Assembly: GCF_001659605.2 (NCBI RefSeq)
Contig: NC_035164.2
Span: 11,072,965 to 11,136,964, forward strand
DNA length: 64,000 nt
Direction: 5' to 3'
Source of the DNA: Manihot esculenta
Lineage: Eukaryota > Streptophyta > Magnoliopsida > Malpighiales > Euphorbiaceae
Shown in pieces: positions 23,026 through 34,437 of the stretch (position 1 is the stretch's first letter; the number at the start of each line of letters is the position of its first letter). Below the pieces are notes generated by a model that was not told where the DNA came from, ran no database searches, and worked only from the letters and a program-made list of their open reading frames with translations. Both the position numbers and the translations under genes were made by a program.

Positions 23026-23877
23026 TGATAGAGCATATTTTAGCCTATATTACCATGATCTTATTGATATTTATTTGTACCTATTCTACCTAATTTTGTG
23101 GTTTTAAACATGTTTTACAAGTATTAGGTATAAAGAAGCAATTTGGAGAAAATACTCTTAAAAATACTAAAAAGTGCCAAAATTGGAAAAGCCACCTTCG
23201 GCAGCTCTTTCGGCAGCTCTTTCGGCGGCTGAACCTTCGGTCCAGAGGTGAAACTCAACCTCCTTCGGAAGCACTTTCGAAAGCCAAAACTGCCAGTCAT
23301 CTTCGGCGGCACTTTCGGCGGCCGAACCTTCACTCCAGAGACGAAAGTCACCTTCCTTCGGCGGCACCTTCGGCCGCCGAACCTTGCGTTCAGAGCCGAA
23401 AGTTCTGCCTCCGAATCTTAACTTAGGCGGCCGAAAGTGCCCCTGAACAAGCTCCTTCCTATTCAATGAGCCAAATCTTGGAGATCACATGTTTCCTACA
23501 TAGTGCCATGCTCATTCAAAATTCAAATCAAGGCTCCACCTTCCTCATTAGTGCATAAATCTTCTTGGACACACCGTGGACAGCAATTAAAAGACCAAAA
23601 TGCCCAACCCTTGCCCTCACATGCACACATAAGACTAAGGGCACTTTGGACAAATCTCTAAAAGATGCATGGACAGCCACCAAACCCTAAGGAGCCTCTC
23701 AAGATCTATTTAAAGGCTTCAAGAAGATCAAGAACTCATCATCTCCCATCAAGGATTGATCAAGAATTCGGCAAGGCTTCTCCTAGGCCTTCTCCACCTT
23801 AGTTCTTCATCTTTTTGCTTTCTTTTCTTTGATTTTCTGTTTTGGTTAAGCCATGAGTGGCCGAAACCCTTATTCTA
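23026..23877 (+). repeat. Athila-like LTR 3, left part
   Basis: First 852 bp of the third LTR, with palindromes at 23314 and 23369 and an extra 12-bp duplication in the cluster near 23205-23225. It ends with target-site copy TTCTA (23873-23877), where the nested gypsy element begins. Confidence 0.9.
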
Positions 23878-26126
23878 TGTAACGACCCTAAAATGGACCG
23901 TCACCGGCGCTAGGATTCAGGTCGGCTTAAGGCCGCCAGAACCCGTAGCAAGCCTGCTATACTCTCTGTGTACCTGTAAATCTCATACATGATCATACAT
24001 TCTCTGTGAAAATAAAAATTCGTTTCTGAACCAAGGCTTAACCTGTGCATGCACTATCTCTGTACTCTGTAATCTGTACTCTGTACCCCTGACTAGAGCT
24101 TGCTCTAGATGGGTTAACTCATACCTGTTAAGCCTGGTTTTCACATACAAGAAAACATATATACATATACAGATCATGTACAACACATACATCACTAGGT
24201 TAAGCAACTATTACATCTCTTTCATATTACATGTCCACTCTAAGCTCTGCTGACTGTCCCTGTACACTGTACACTGACCCTGCAAAACTGGGGTTAAGGG
24301 AGTGGGATGAGCTCTACAGCCCAGTGAGGAGAACAGTAAAACAATGCATTAAAACATGATCTTATGGAATGCGTCATAACACATACATTTCACATCAAGA
24401 GTAAACCTGTCACCACATAGTCCCAGTAACTCTGTGCCAGGGCGTAGTCAAAGGCTCCTGGACTTCCTGTCATATATGTATATGTGTATATAACACCATT
24501 GTACTTACCATTGCCAGGGCGTAGTCAAAGGCTCCTGGACTTTACTATATACCTGCCAGGGCGTAGTCAAAGGCTCCTGGACTTCGCTATACTTGCCAGG
24601 GCGTAGTCAAAGGCTCCTGGACTTCCTGTCTGCGACTATGGGATCATTCAGCATTTACCCACACCAACAAATAACTATGCAATGCAACATATTCGTGATT
24701 ACTAATGCACTCAACCTATGGCATAATCATGATGCATGAGATATGCTAAAAGCAGTTTATGATTCAATTATAAGTCATATGTTTAGTTCCACTCACCTCT
24801 GGCTCTGGACTGACTTTGCAGGTTCAGTAAACTCTGGAGCAGTACTCACTGCTGCTCTCTCTGGTTCCTCTGGTCTGTATAAGCACATAAAGACGCAAAT
24901 GAGGGACCAAACTACCTTAAGAATAACTCTACTAAACTACCCAAGAAACCCCTTAATCTCACTCTACAACTCATGCAAAACATGCAAAAGAAAAACTGGA
25001 CAGAACACTTTCGGCGGCAGGTTCGGCGGCCGAATGTCCTCTCCAGAGACGAAACTCAAGCACCTTCGGCGGCCGAAACTCAATCTTCGGCGGCCGAACC
25101 CTTTCGGGGGCAAGCTTCGGGGGCCAAACCTCACTCCAGAGACGAAAGTCTCACACCTTCGGCGGCACCTTCGGCGGCCGAATCCCCCAAACAGAGCCGA
25201 ACATACAAAAACACTCAGGGGCAAGCTGTGGCAACCAAGCCACCATGCAGGAGGTTCGGCGGCCGAATGAACCTTCGGCTGCCGAACCTGAGTTCATCCA
25301 GAACTCAGCTTCAAAGGCAAACCATCTTCTCCTTCCCTTCAACCACTCAAAACATATATACGCCAACTCCTCAACATACATATACTCAAGTATATGATCA
25401 CAGGGGTCCAAAACTATCTAATAACCCCAAACAACAAATCAAACATAACACTGAAACATGTATACATGCATAAATCATCAAAACCACTACTTCTCCCTTA
25501 AACATGCATCTCGCTCCCTTAACTTCCATAAAACCTTCAGAAAACACATAAACAGGTTCAAGAGCATTACTTACCTCCTGGAACAAGAAGCTGAACACTC
25601 TGAACTAAGAAAAACGGACCAACTCTCTTCAAACTCTCAAACTTTCACAAACTTGAACTTTGGAACTCCAAAACCTTCAAACACCTTAACCACACACCAA
25701 AACGTTGCATGAGCTGGTAAAGAGGTGCAGATAAGTCATGGGAGACGTGGCCAATCTTCTGGACAGGGGTTGGAACCAACACCTGTCCAAATGCTGACTA
25801 AGGATGGCACAACAGCTGGCTGAGCAACTCAGCTTCGGCTGCCGAATCGCATGCAAAACCATGCAACATTCGGGGGCCGAACCTGAACTTCGGAAGCCGA
25901 ACATTGGGCACTTTCTGCGGCCGAACTTACCTTCGGCGGCCGAACTTGGCAAAAGTCTCCATAGACTTTTCTCTTCCAACCTCACACCAATTCAACTACA
26001 AAAAACACCTTAAAACACAGCATAACACTATAGGAAAACACAAATCCTACCCTTCTATAGAATGTCGACATCCCGGATCTCACCGGACAGTAGAATTCCG
26101 ATGCCGGACTCCAGCCGGATATTACA
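23878..26126 (-). repeat. Nested gypsy 3' LTR (left copy)
   Basis: A 2249-bp LTR. Four direct subrepeats begin GCCAGGGCGTAGTCAAAGG at 24436, 24513, 24555 and 24595. Palindrome clusters are at 25010-25290 (exact at 25022, 25065, 25086, 25170 and 25254) and 25834-25944. One site is decayed (25915, CTGCGG) that is intact in the right LTR. Confidence 0.92.
24436..24625. repeat. Nested gypsy LTR subrepeats (4 units)
   Basis: Four units of about 30 bp, GCCAGGGCGTAGTCAAAGG.., irregularly spaced; duplicated at 31906-32095 in the other LTR. They correspond in position and core (GCCAGGG.CGTAG) to the three-unit arrays of LTRs A and B but have diverged sequence and copy number. Confidence 0.88.
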
Positions 26127-26140
26127 TTCTCCCCCCCTTA
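26127..26140 (-). other. Polypurine tract of nested gypsy
   Basis: The minus strand reads TAAGGGGGGAGAA immediately before the 3' LTR. It primes plus-strand DNA synthesis. Confidence 0.9.
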
Positions 26141-26200
26141 AGAACATTCGTCCTCGAATGATCCTAAAACAAATAACACATGAAACGGAGGAAACTAACC

Positions 26201-29200
26201 TCAAAACAAATATGGATATTGCTGAAACATCGACTCCCGCGTCTCCCAAGTGCACTCTTCTAGATTATGGTGGTTTCACAGGACTTTCACCATCGGAATC
26301 TCTTTGTTCCTTAGCTGTCTGATCTGCGTGTCCAGAATCCGCACTGGCTGCTCTATATAGGTGAGATCTGTATGAATCTCCACCTCAGGCTCACTCAGAA
26401 CCTGATTCGGATCTGACACAAACTGTCGTAGCATAGAAACATGAAAGACCGGGTGAATTCTCTCCATAGAAGCAGGTAAATCCAGCTTATACGACACATT
26501 TCCGATCCTCTGCAACACCTCAAAGGGTCCAATGTACCGTGGAGCTAATTTACCCTTCTTCCCAAAACGAACCACTCCCTTCATCGGAGACACTTTCAGC
26601 AATACCATACTACCTTCCTGGAATTCTAACTGCTTCCTGCAAACGTCTGCATAACTTTTCTGTCTACTCTGAGCTGTCCTGATTCAATCTCTGATCTAGG
26701 GCACCACGCGACTCGTAAGCTCTACTAACTCTGGCCCTGCAAGAGCCTTCTCTCCTATCTCTTCCCAACAAACAGGGGATCTGCACTTCCTCCCATACAA
26801 AGCTTCATAAGGAGCCATCCCTATGCTAGCATGATGGCTGTTATTGTAGGCAAACTCCACCAAAGGTAGATGCTGCCGCCAAGAACCGCCAAAGTCTAAC
26901 ACACATAATCGAAGCATATCCTCTATGGTCTGGATGGTCCTTTCTGACTGTCCATCAGTCTGTGGGTGGAAAGCAGTACTAAAATCTAATCTCGTGCCCA
27001 TCGCACTTTGCAGACTCCGCCAAAAGCGGGAGGTAAACTGAGGTCCTCTGTCTGAAATTATAGACACTGGAACTCCATGTAATCTCACTATCTCATCCAA
27101 ATAGACCTGTGCCAACTTATCCACAGAATAGTTACTCCGTACTGGAAGAAAATGAGCAGATTTCGTGAGTCTGTCCACAATTACCCATATCGAGTCTATC
27201 CTGTTGGACGCTACTGGTAAACCTACTACAAAATCCATGGCTATGTTCTCCCATTTCCACTCTGGAATCGGTAATGGGTTAAGCATTCCGGCTGGTTTCT
27301 GATGCTCTAATTTCACCCTCTGACAAACCTCACAGGCTGTCACGAACTGCGCCACTTCCTTCTTCATGGCTGGCCACCAATAGACCCTTTTCAGATCCTG
27401 ATACATCTTGGTGGCTCCTGGGTGAACACTATACCTCGCATTATGAGCTTCCCTCATAATGTCTTCCTTCACATTGCCCCTATCTGGTACACAAAGTCGA
27501 CTCCCATAGCGAAGGATCCCTTTGCTGTCAAATCTGAACTCTACACTATTGCCTGACTGAACAGTCCTGGCAATTTTCATCAACTCAGGATCCTCATGCT
27601 GTCTCTGAGCTATCTGCTCCAGAAACACAGGTGTCACTCTCATCTGTGCTATCAACGCACCTGTACCAGACAACTCTAGCTGTAATCCCTCGTCAAAGAG
27701 CTTATAAAGCTCCATCACAACTGGTCTTCGCTCTGCTGCTATATGGGATAAACTGCCTAGTGACTTCCGGCTTAGGGCGTCTGCGACAACATTCGCCTTA
27801 CCCGGATGATACTGGATTTTACAATCATAATCACTGAGCAATTCGACCCACCTTCTCTGCCGTAAATTCAGCTCTCTCTGACTTAAGATGTACTGTAAAC
27901 TCTTGTGATCGGTGAAGATCTCGCATTTAACCCCGTAGAGGTAATGCCGCCACATCTTAAGTGCAAAGATAACTGCTGCCATCTCTAGGTCATGGGTAGG
28001 GTAATTCAACTCGTGCTTCTTCAACTGTCTAGAAGCATAAGCTATTACTCTATCACTTTGCATCAAGACACAACCCAATCCCACCCGAGACGCATCACAG
28101 AACACTGTGAACTCTTCATTACTGACAGGCAGAGCTAACACTGGTGCTGTGGTCAATCTCCTCTTGAGCTCTTCAAAGCTCGCTTCACACTGGTCTGACC
28201 AGATAAACTTCTGGTTCTTCTGAGTCAATTTGGTCATAGGAGCTGCTATCTTTGAGAAGTTCTGAACGAACCTCCTGTAGTAACCTGCCAGTCCCAGAAA
28301 GCTTTTAATCTCAGTCACTGTCGTGGGTCTGGGCCAGTTAGCTACAGCCTCTATCTTCTTGGGGTCTACCTCGATACCCTCTGCTGATACCACATGTCCC
28401 AAGAAGGCAATGCTCCGTAACCAAAACTCACACTTCGAGAACTTGGCATACAAACCATGCTCTCTCAGTGTCTGCAAAACGATCTTCAGATGCTGGGCAT
28501 GCTCCTCTGCATCTCTGGAATACACTAAGATATCATCGATAAACACAATGACAAAGTGATCCAGAAACTCACTGAATACCCTATTCATGAGATCCATAAA
28601 TGCTGCAGGGGCGTTAGTCAACCCGAACGGCATCACTAAGAACTCATAATGCCCATATCTGGTCCGAAAAGCTGTCTTAGGCACATCTGCCTCTCTGACT
28701 CTCAGCTGATGATACCCAGATCTCAGATCTATTTTCGAGAAACAACCTGCGCCAGCTAGCTGGTCAAATAGATCATCAATCTGAGGTAAGGGATACCTAT
28801 TCTTGATAGTGACCTTGTTCAATTGTCTGTAGTCGATACAAAGTCTGAGGGATCCATCCTTCTTTCTGACAAAGAGCACTGGAGCACCCCAAGGTGAGGT
28901 ACTAGGGCGGATGAAACCCTTATCTACCAAGTCCTGTAACTGTTCTTTTAACTCTGTTAACTCAGCTGGTGCCATCCTGTAGGGAGGAATAGAGATAGGT
29001 CGAGTACCTGGCAGTAATTCAAGTTCAAACCCTATCTCCCTATCAGGTGGTAGTCCTGGCAAATCGTCTGGGAACACATCGAGAAACTCTCGGACTACTG
29101 GTACTGTGGCTGGTTCCCTCACCTGACTGTCTAGCTCCCTCACATGAGCTAGAAACCCCTGACAACCCCTCCTAAGCAAACGACGAGCCTGAAGGGCTGA

Positions 29201-31099
29201 AAGCATACCTCTGGGTGTACCTCTCATGTCTCCTCTGAAGACACACTCTGACCCATCCTGGTCTCTAAGACTCACTAGCTTCTCTCGACAGTCCAACGTA
29301 GCACTATATGTAGATAACCAATCCATCCCTAGAATGACATCAAAATCCGTCAAATCTAGAACCATAAGGTCAGCTGGAAGGTATCTACCCTCGATAAACA
29401 CTGGACTGAAACGACAGACTGACACTGCCACTGATGGGTCACATCTAGGTCCACTGACCCAGAGAGGATACTCTAACTCAGAACTGATCAAACCCAATCT
29501 CTCTATGGCTCTCGAAGCAATAAAGGAATGAGAAGCACCGGGGTCCATCAAAGCATACACATCTGAACACCCAATGATGAGATTACCTGACACCACTGTG
29601 TTCGACGTGTTAGCCTCCTCCTGTGTCACTGTGAAAATCCGTGCTGGGGCTACCGAATTTCCACCTCGGGAACCTGCTGCTGAAGTAGAGGCTGCCCCTC
29701 TCCCTCTACCTCTGCCACTAGTCTGAGGCATGACTGGAGCTGCTGGCCGTACAACTGGCTGTACCACACTGCCTGAACTCATCTGCTGGGATGGTGCAAA
29801 AGTCATCTGCGGACAATCCCGAGCAATATGCCCTTCCTGTCCACATCGAAAACAAGCTGTAGATCCCAACCGACAAACTCCTCCATGTGGTTTTCCGCAT
29901 CGTCTGCAGACTGGAGCTGTGCCAGAGCTTGAGCCACTACCTATTCCCAGACCTGATTTGACTTTACTCCAGAACTTACTCTTTGTTCCTTTTGCTCTAT
30001 CCCACCTTTTACTGCTTGGTGTGGGGGCTTTAGACCCCGAAGCCTGTGCCTTTGACTGTTTCTGAATATTGGCACTAGCTTCCATTTTCCTGGCTGCGTC
30101 TACTATGGTATGGAAACTCTCCTTTTCTGCTGGAAGAATCAAGGAAGCATACCTGGGATGCAATCTCATAGTATATCTCCTTGCTTTCTTCTGATCAGTA
30201 TCATAGGCTTGACCCACGTACTGAAGCAGATCCAGGAACTTATCTGTGAATTCATCAACACTCATCTCATCTGTCTGTCTCAACTGTTCAAATTCAATTA
30301 CTTTCATCTCCCTCGAACTGTCAGGAAAAGCCCACCCTGCAAACTCATTGACGAACTCTCCCCATGACATGCTGTCCATTCTAGGCTCCACATAATTCTT
30401 AAACCATTCTCTGGCTTTCTTGCATTTTAATGTGAAACCTGCCATCTCAATGGCTCTCCTATCATCTGCTCCCAATTCACTGGTTATCATCCTAACTGCT
30501 CTGAGGTAATCAAATGGATCATCTCCCGTGTTGTATTTAGGAGCATCCAATTTCAAGTACTCCGTCATTTGTACTTTACCTCCAGATGAGCTAGGTTGAT
30601 GTTTGTCAACAACAGGGGCTACTGGTTCTGGTGGTGGTACTGGTTCATTTGGTTCTGGGTGTGCTGCACTTGGATGGGTAGGGGAAGAGGGATACATAGG
30701 ATATGGTGGATAATAAGGATAAGGCATATAAGGTATATAAGGAGGATATGGCACAAAACTCGAGTACTCCGACATACCTTCCCTCGGATACGCTGGATAG
30801 CCAAAACCTGAGGTCTGAGCACCTCCCTGCGACTCTCCCATACCTTCCTCAAAACTGCCTATACCCATGCTGTCATCTCTAGACTGATCAATCTCCATAG
30901 CTTCCCTCCTTTCCTCTGATCTTCCTCCCCTAGCTGTTCCTCTTCTGCTCTCGTCGACAGACCTTCTAGGGTCTATTGACGTACCTTCCCTGCTAGATCT
31001 CTGAGACCTTGCCCTTGGCAATGCAGGAGGACGAGCAGCTGGTCTCTCATTCTCTGGTGGGACTCCAGTCAATCGAGCTGATCGACGAGTTCCTCGCAT
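26201..31099 (-). pseudogene. Gag-pol polyprotein of nested Tekay-like element, three stops near the end
   Basis: A single frame of about 1.6 kb codons starting at [12 protein letters not shown] (31099; an in-frame Met at 31123 is also possible). In order, counting from 31123: Pro/Tyr-rich N-terminus, gag domain (about 180-300), CCHC knuckle [14 protein letters not shown] (about 424), protease ([10 protein letters not shown], about 521), reverse transcriptase with [13 protein letters not shown] (about 858), RNase H ([26 protein letters not shown]), integrase HHCC (from about 1228) and catalytic residues in [16 protein letters not shown] and [12 protein letters not shown], and a chromodomain-like C-terminus (EECTWETRESM). 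Open from 31123 to 26699; then TAG 26696-26698, TGA 26684-26686 and TGA 26276-26278 interrupt the integrase tail and the chromodomain. The frame itself is kept to its normal end at 26201. Confidence 0.93.
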
Positions 31100-31302
31100 C
31101 TTTACTTTCTGGAAACACAACATATAACTACGTTACCACATAAACATCACATATCAATCATACACATGCAACACTCATGGCATAGCATAGCAGATAGGAC
31201 TCAACACCCTATCCTAGTGGACATGATTTCCTATTGTGCTTAACCACTTCTACCCTCTATGAGCCCGACACTGTCTCTATAGGTCCGATCATGTGAACCT
31301 AG

Positions 31303-31315
31303 GGCTCTGATACCA
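31303..31315 (-). other. Primer-binding site of nested gypsy
   Basis: The minus strand reads TGGTATCAGAGCC, complementary to initiator tRNA-Met, three bases from the 5' LTR. The 31124-31302 leader resembles 1827-2061. Confidence 0.9.
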
Positions 31316-31318
31316 ATC

Positions 31319-33596
31319 TGTAACGACCCTAAAATGGACCGTCACCGGCGCTAGGATTCAGGTCGGCTTAAGGCCGCCAGAACCCGTAGCAAGCCTGCTA
31401 TACTCTCTGTGTACCTGTAAATCTCATACATGATCATACATTCTCTGTGAAAATAAAAATTCGTTTCTGAACCAAGGCTTAACCTGTGCATGCACTATCT
31501 CTGTACTCTATACTCTGTACTCTGTACCCCTGACTAGAGCTTGCTCTAGATGGGTTAACTCATACCTGTTAAGCCTGGTTTTCACATACAAGAAAACATA
31601 TATACATATACAGATCATGTACAACACATACATCACTAGGTTAAGCAACTATTACATCTCTTTCATATTACATGTCCACTCTAAGCTATTACAGATCTCT
31701 TTACTTTTCCTGTATTCTGCTGACTGTCCCTGTACACTGTACACTGACCCTGCAAAACTGGGGTTAAGGGAGTGGGATGAGCTCTACAGCCCAGTGAGGA
31801 GAACAGTAAAACAATGCATTAAAACATGATCTTATGGAATGCGTCATAACACATACATTTCACATCAAGAGTAAACCTGTCACCACATAGTCCCAGTAAC
31901 TCTGTGCCAGGGCGTAGTCAAAGGCTCCTGGACTTCCTGTCATATATGTATATGTGTATATAACACCATTGTACTTACCATTGCCAGGGCGTAGTCAAAG
32001 GCTCCTGGACTTTACTATATACCTGCCAGGGCGTAGTCAAAGGCTCCTGGACTTCGCTATACTTGCCAGGGCGTAGTCAAAGGCTCCTGGACTTCCTGTC
32101 TGCGACTATGGGATCATTCAGCATTTACCCACACCAACAAATAACTATGCAATGCAACATATTCGTGATTACTAATGCACTCAACCTATGGCATAATCAT
32201 GATGCATGAGATATGCTAAAAGCAGTTTATGATTCAATTATAAGTCATATGTTTAGTTCCACTCACCTCTGGCTCTGGACTGACTTTGCAGGTTCAGTAA
32301 ACTCTGGAGCAGTACTCACTGCTGCTCTCTCTGGTTCCTCTGGTCTGTATAAGCACATAAAGACGCAAATGAGGGACCAAACTACCTTAAGAATAACTCT
32401 ACTAAACTACCCAAGAAACCCCTTAATCTCACTCTACAACTCATGCAAAACATGCAAAAGAAAAACTGGACAGAACACTTTCGGCGGCAGGTTCGGCGGC
32501 CGAATGTCCTCTCCAGAGACGAAACTCAAGCACCTTCGGCGGCCGAAACTCAATCTTCGGCGGCCGAACCCTTTCGGGGGCAAGCTTCGGGGGCCAAACC
32601 TCACTCCAGAGACGAAAGTCTCACACCTTCGGCGGCACCTTCGGCGGCCGAATCGCCCAAACAGAGCCGAACATACAAAAACACTCAGGGGCAAGCTGTG
32701 GCAACCAAGCCACCATGCAGGAGGTTCGGCGGCCGAATGAACCTTCGGCTGCCGAACCTGAGTTCATCCAGAACTCAGCTTCAACGGCAAACCATCTTCT
32801 CCTTCCCTTCAACCACTCAAAACATATATACGCCAACTCCTCAACATACATATACTCAAGTATATGATCACAGGGGTCCAAAACTATCTAATAACCCCAA
32901 ACAACAAATCAAACATAACACTGAAACATGTATACATGCATAAATCATCAAAACCACTACTTCTCCCTTAAACATGCATCTCGCTCCCTTAACTTCCATA
33001 AAACCTTCAGAAAACACATAAACAGGTTCAAGAGCATTACTTACCTCCTGGAACAAGAAGCTGAACACTCTGAACTAAGAAAAACGGACCAACTCTCTTC
33101 AAACTCTCAAACTTTCACAAACTTGAACTTTGGAACTCCAAAACCTTCAAACACCTTAACCACACACCAAAACGTTGCATGAGCTGGTAAAGAGGTGCAG
33201 ATAAGTCATGGGAGACGTGGCCAATCTTCTGGACAGGGGTTGGAACCAACACCTGTCCAAATGCTGACTAAGGATGGCACAACAGCTGGCTGAGCAACTC
33301 AGCTTCGGCTGCCGAATCGCATGCAAAACCATGCAACATTCGGGGGCCGAACCTGAACTTCGGAAGCCGAACATTGGGCACTTTCGGCGGCCGAACTTAC
33401 CTTCGGCGGCCGAACTTGGCAAAAGTCTCCATAGACTTTTCTCTTCCAACCTCACACCAATTCAACTACAAAAAACACCTTAAAACACAGCATAACACTA
33501 TAGGAAAACACAAATCCTACCCTTCTATAGAATGTCGACATCCCGGATCTCACCGGACAGTAGAATTCCGATGCCGGACTCCAGCCGGATATTACA
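31319..33596 (-). repeat. Nested gypsy 5' LTR (right copy)
   Basis: A 2278-bp LTR almost identical to the left copy. It has about 29 bp (near 31690-31720) that the left copy lacks. Exact palindromes at 32492, 32535, 32556, 32640, 32724, 33383 and 33402. Confidence 0.92.
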
Positions 33597-33601
33597 TTCT
33601 A

Positions 33602-34432
33602 GTTGAAGTTTGGTTGAAACTAAGGTTGTTTAAAAGGTTGTGAGATCTGAACATAAAGTGTTTGATTTTGGTTTATTCAATATTCATGCAATTGTGCTTA
33701 ATTCCAAGATTACTTTGTTGTTTTGATCAAATTAGCCACTTGATTCTTGATTGCAAAGTTAATTGATTGTTGGTTAGGATATTTGTTAGTCCGTAATTGC
33801 TGGAAATATTCTGTCCATAGAACACTTGGTGTAAAAACTAGGGAATTGCATGATCTAGCACCATCTTCAAGCGTTTGGAGTAGCTAGGGTTGGATCTTTC
33901 TAATTCTTTATGCAATTGACAATTGTTTTGATGCCTTTGGCCCAAGAACGTTCCTTGGCAATTTGTTGATTAGTAATTGATTAGAGGACATTCCCTAATT
34001 AATTTGTTCTTAAGGAAAGACATGGTGGTGTGAAGCGTTTTCCATCCCCATAACTAACCTATTGATTCAATCAAGGTAATCTAAGTTTCAATGATCAACC
34101 CAAACAACCAAAGTGGATCCATATCTTCAACTAGACTTTTCTCATATTGATTTCCTCTTTTATTTTAATTACTTGTTGTTTTAATTGCTTTCAATAGTTG
34201 TTAGTCAAATCATCTCAAAACCCCCCCTTTTTACTTTATTGCACTTTACTTTTATTCTACTTTCAATTACTTGCTTTCAATTGTGTTCCCAATTAGTTCT
34301 CTTGGTCTTGATTGAGAAAAATAAATAGGTAATCAATTCTCTGTGGATTCGATCCTTCACCACTATCTGCAGTTGTAAATTGTTCATAACCAAGAAGGTT
34401 ATTTTTTACCGGCTTCGACAACCGCACTGTCA
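33602..34432 (+). repeat. Athila-like LTR 3, right part
   Basis: Remaining 831 bp of LTR 3, resuming precisely after the second TTCTA and ending ACTGTCA at 34432. It is followed by target-site copy CCTGT (34433-34437) and the gag sequence of the old host element H. Confidence 0.92.
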
Positions 34433-34437
34433 CCTGT

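Larger units (their letters stand above)
23878..33596 (-). mobile_element. Nested full-length Tekay-like Ty3/gypsy retrotransposon
   Basis: A 9719-bp element on the minus strand with two LTRs of 2249 and 2278 bp, perfect 5-bp target-site duplication TTCTA (23873-23877 and 33597-33601), tRNA-Met primer site, polypurine tract and one gag-pol frame. Removing it and one TTCTA rejoins LTR 3 exactly as LTRs 1 and 2 read (CTTATTCTAGTTGAAG). The LTRs differ by a 29-bp length difference and a handful of substitutions, so insertion is young. Domain order (protease, RT, RNase H, integrase, chromodomain-like tail) and the primer site point to the chromovirus Tekay/Del lineage. Confidence 0.95.
9311..34432 (+). 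mobile_element. Athila-like composite LTR-internal-LTR-internal-LTR, with nested gypsy
   Basis: Three LTRs (9311-10965, 16160-17829, 23026-34432 interrupted) alternate with two internal regions of almost equal length (10966-16159 and 17830-23025). All LTRs run TGATAGAG..TGTCA. The five bases before the first LTR (9306-9310) and after the last (34433-34437) are both CCTGT. No comparable duplication brackets the middle LTR: a primer site follows it and a polypurine tract precedes it. This is the structure expected from one insertion followed by unequal LTR recombination. Both internal regions lack reverse transcriptase/RNase H. The third LTR is split by a Tekay-like element at 23878-33596. Confidence 0.9.

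Noticed and set aside
24436..24625. Regularly repeated 30-bp units that might suggest a CRISPR-like array
   Set aside because: Eukaryotic LTR context, duplicated in both LTRs, spacers AT-rich and of unequal length; they are LTR subrepeats.
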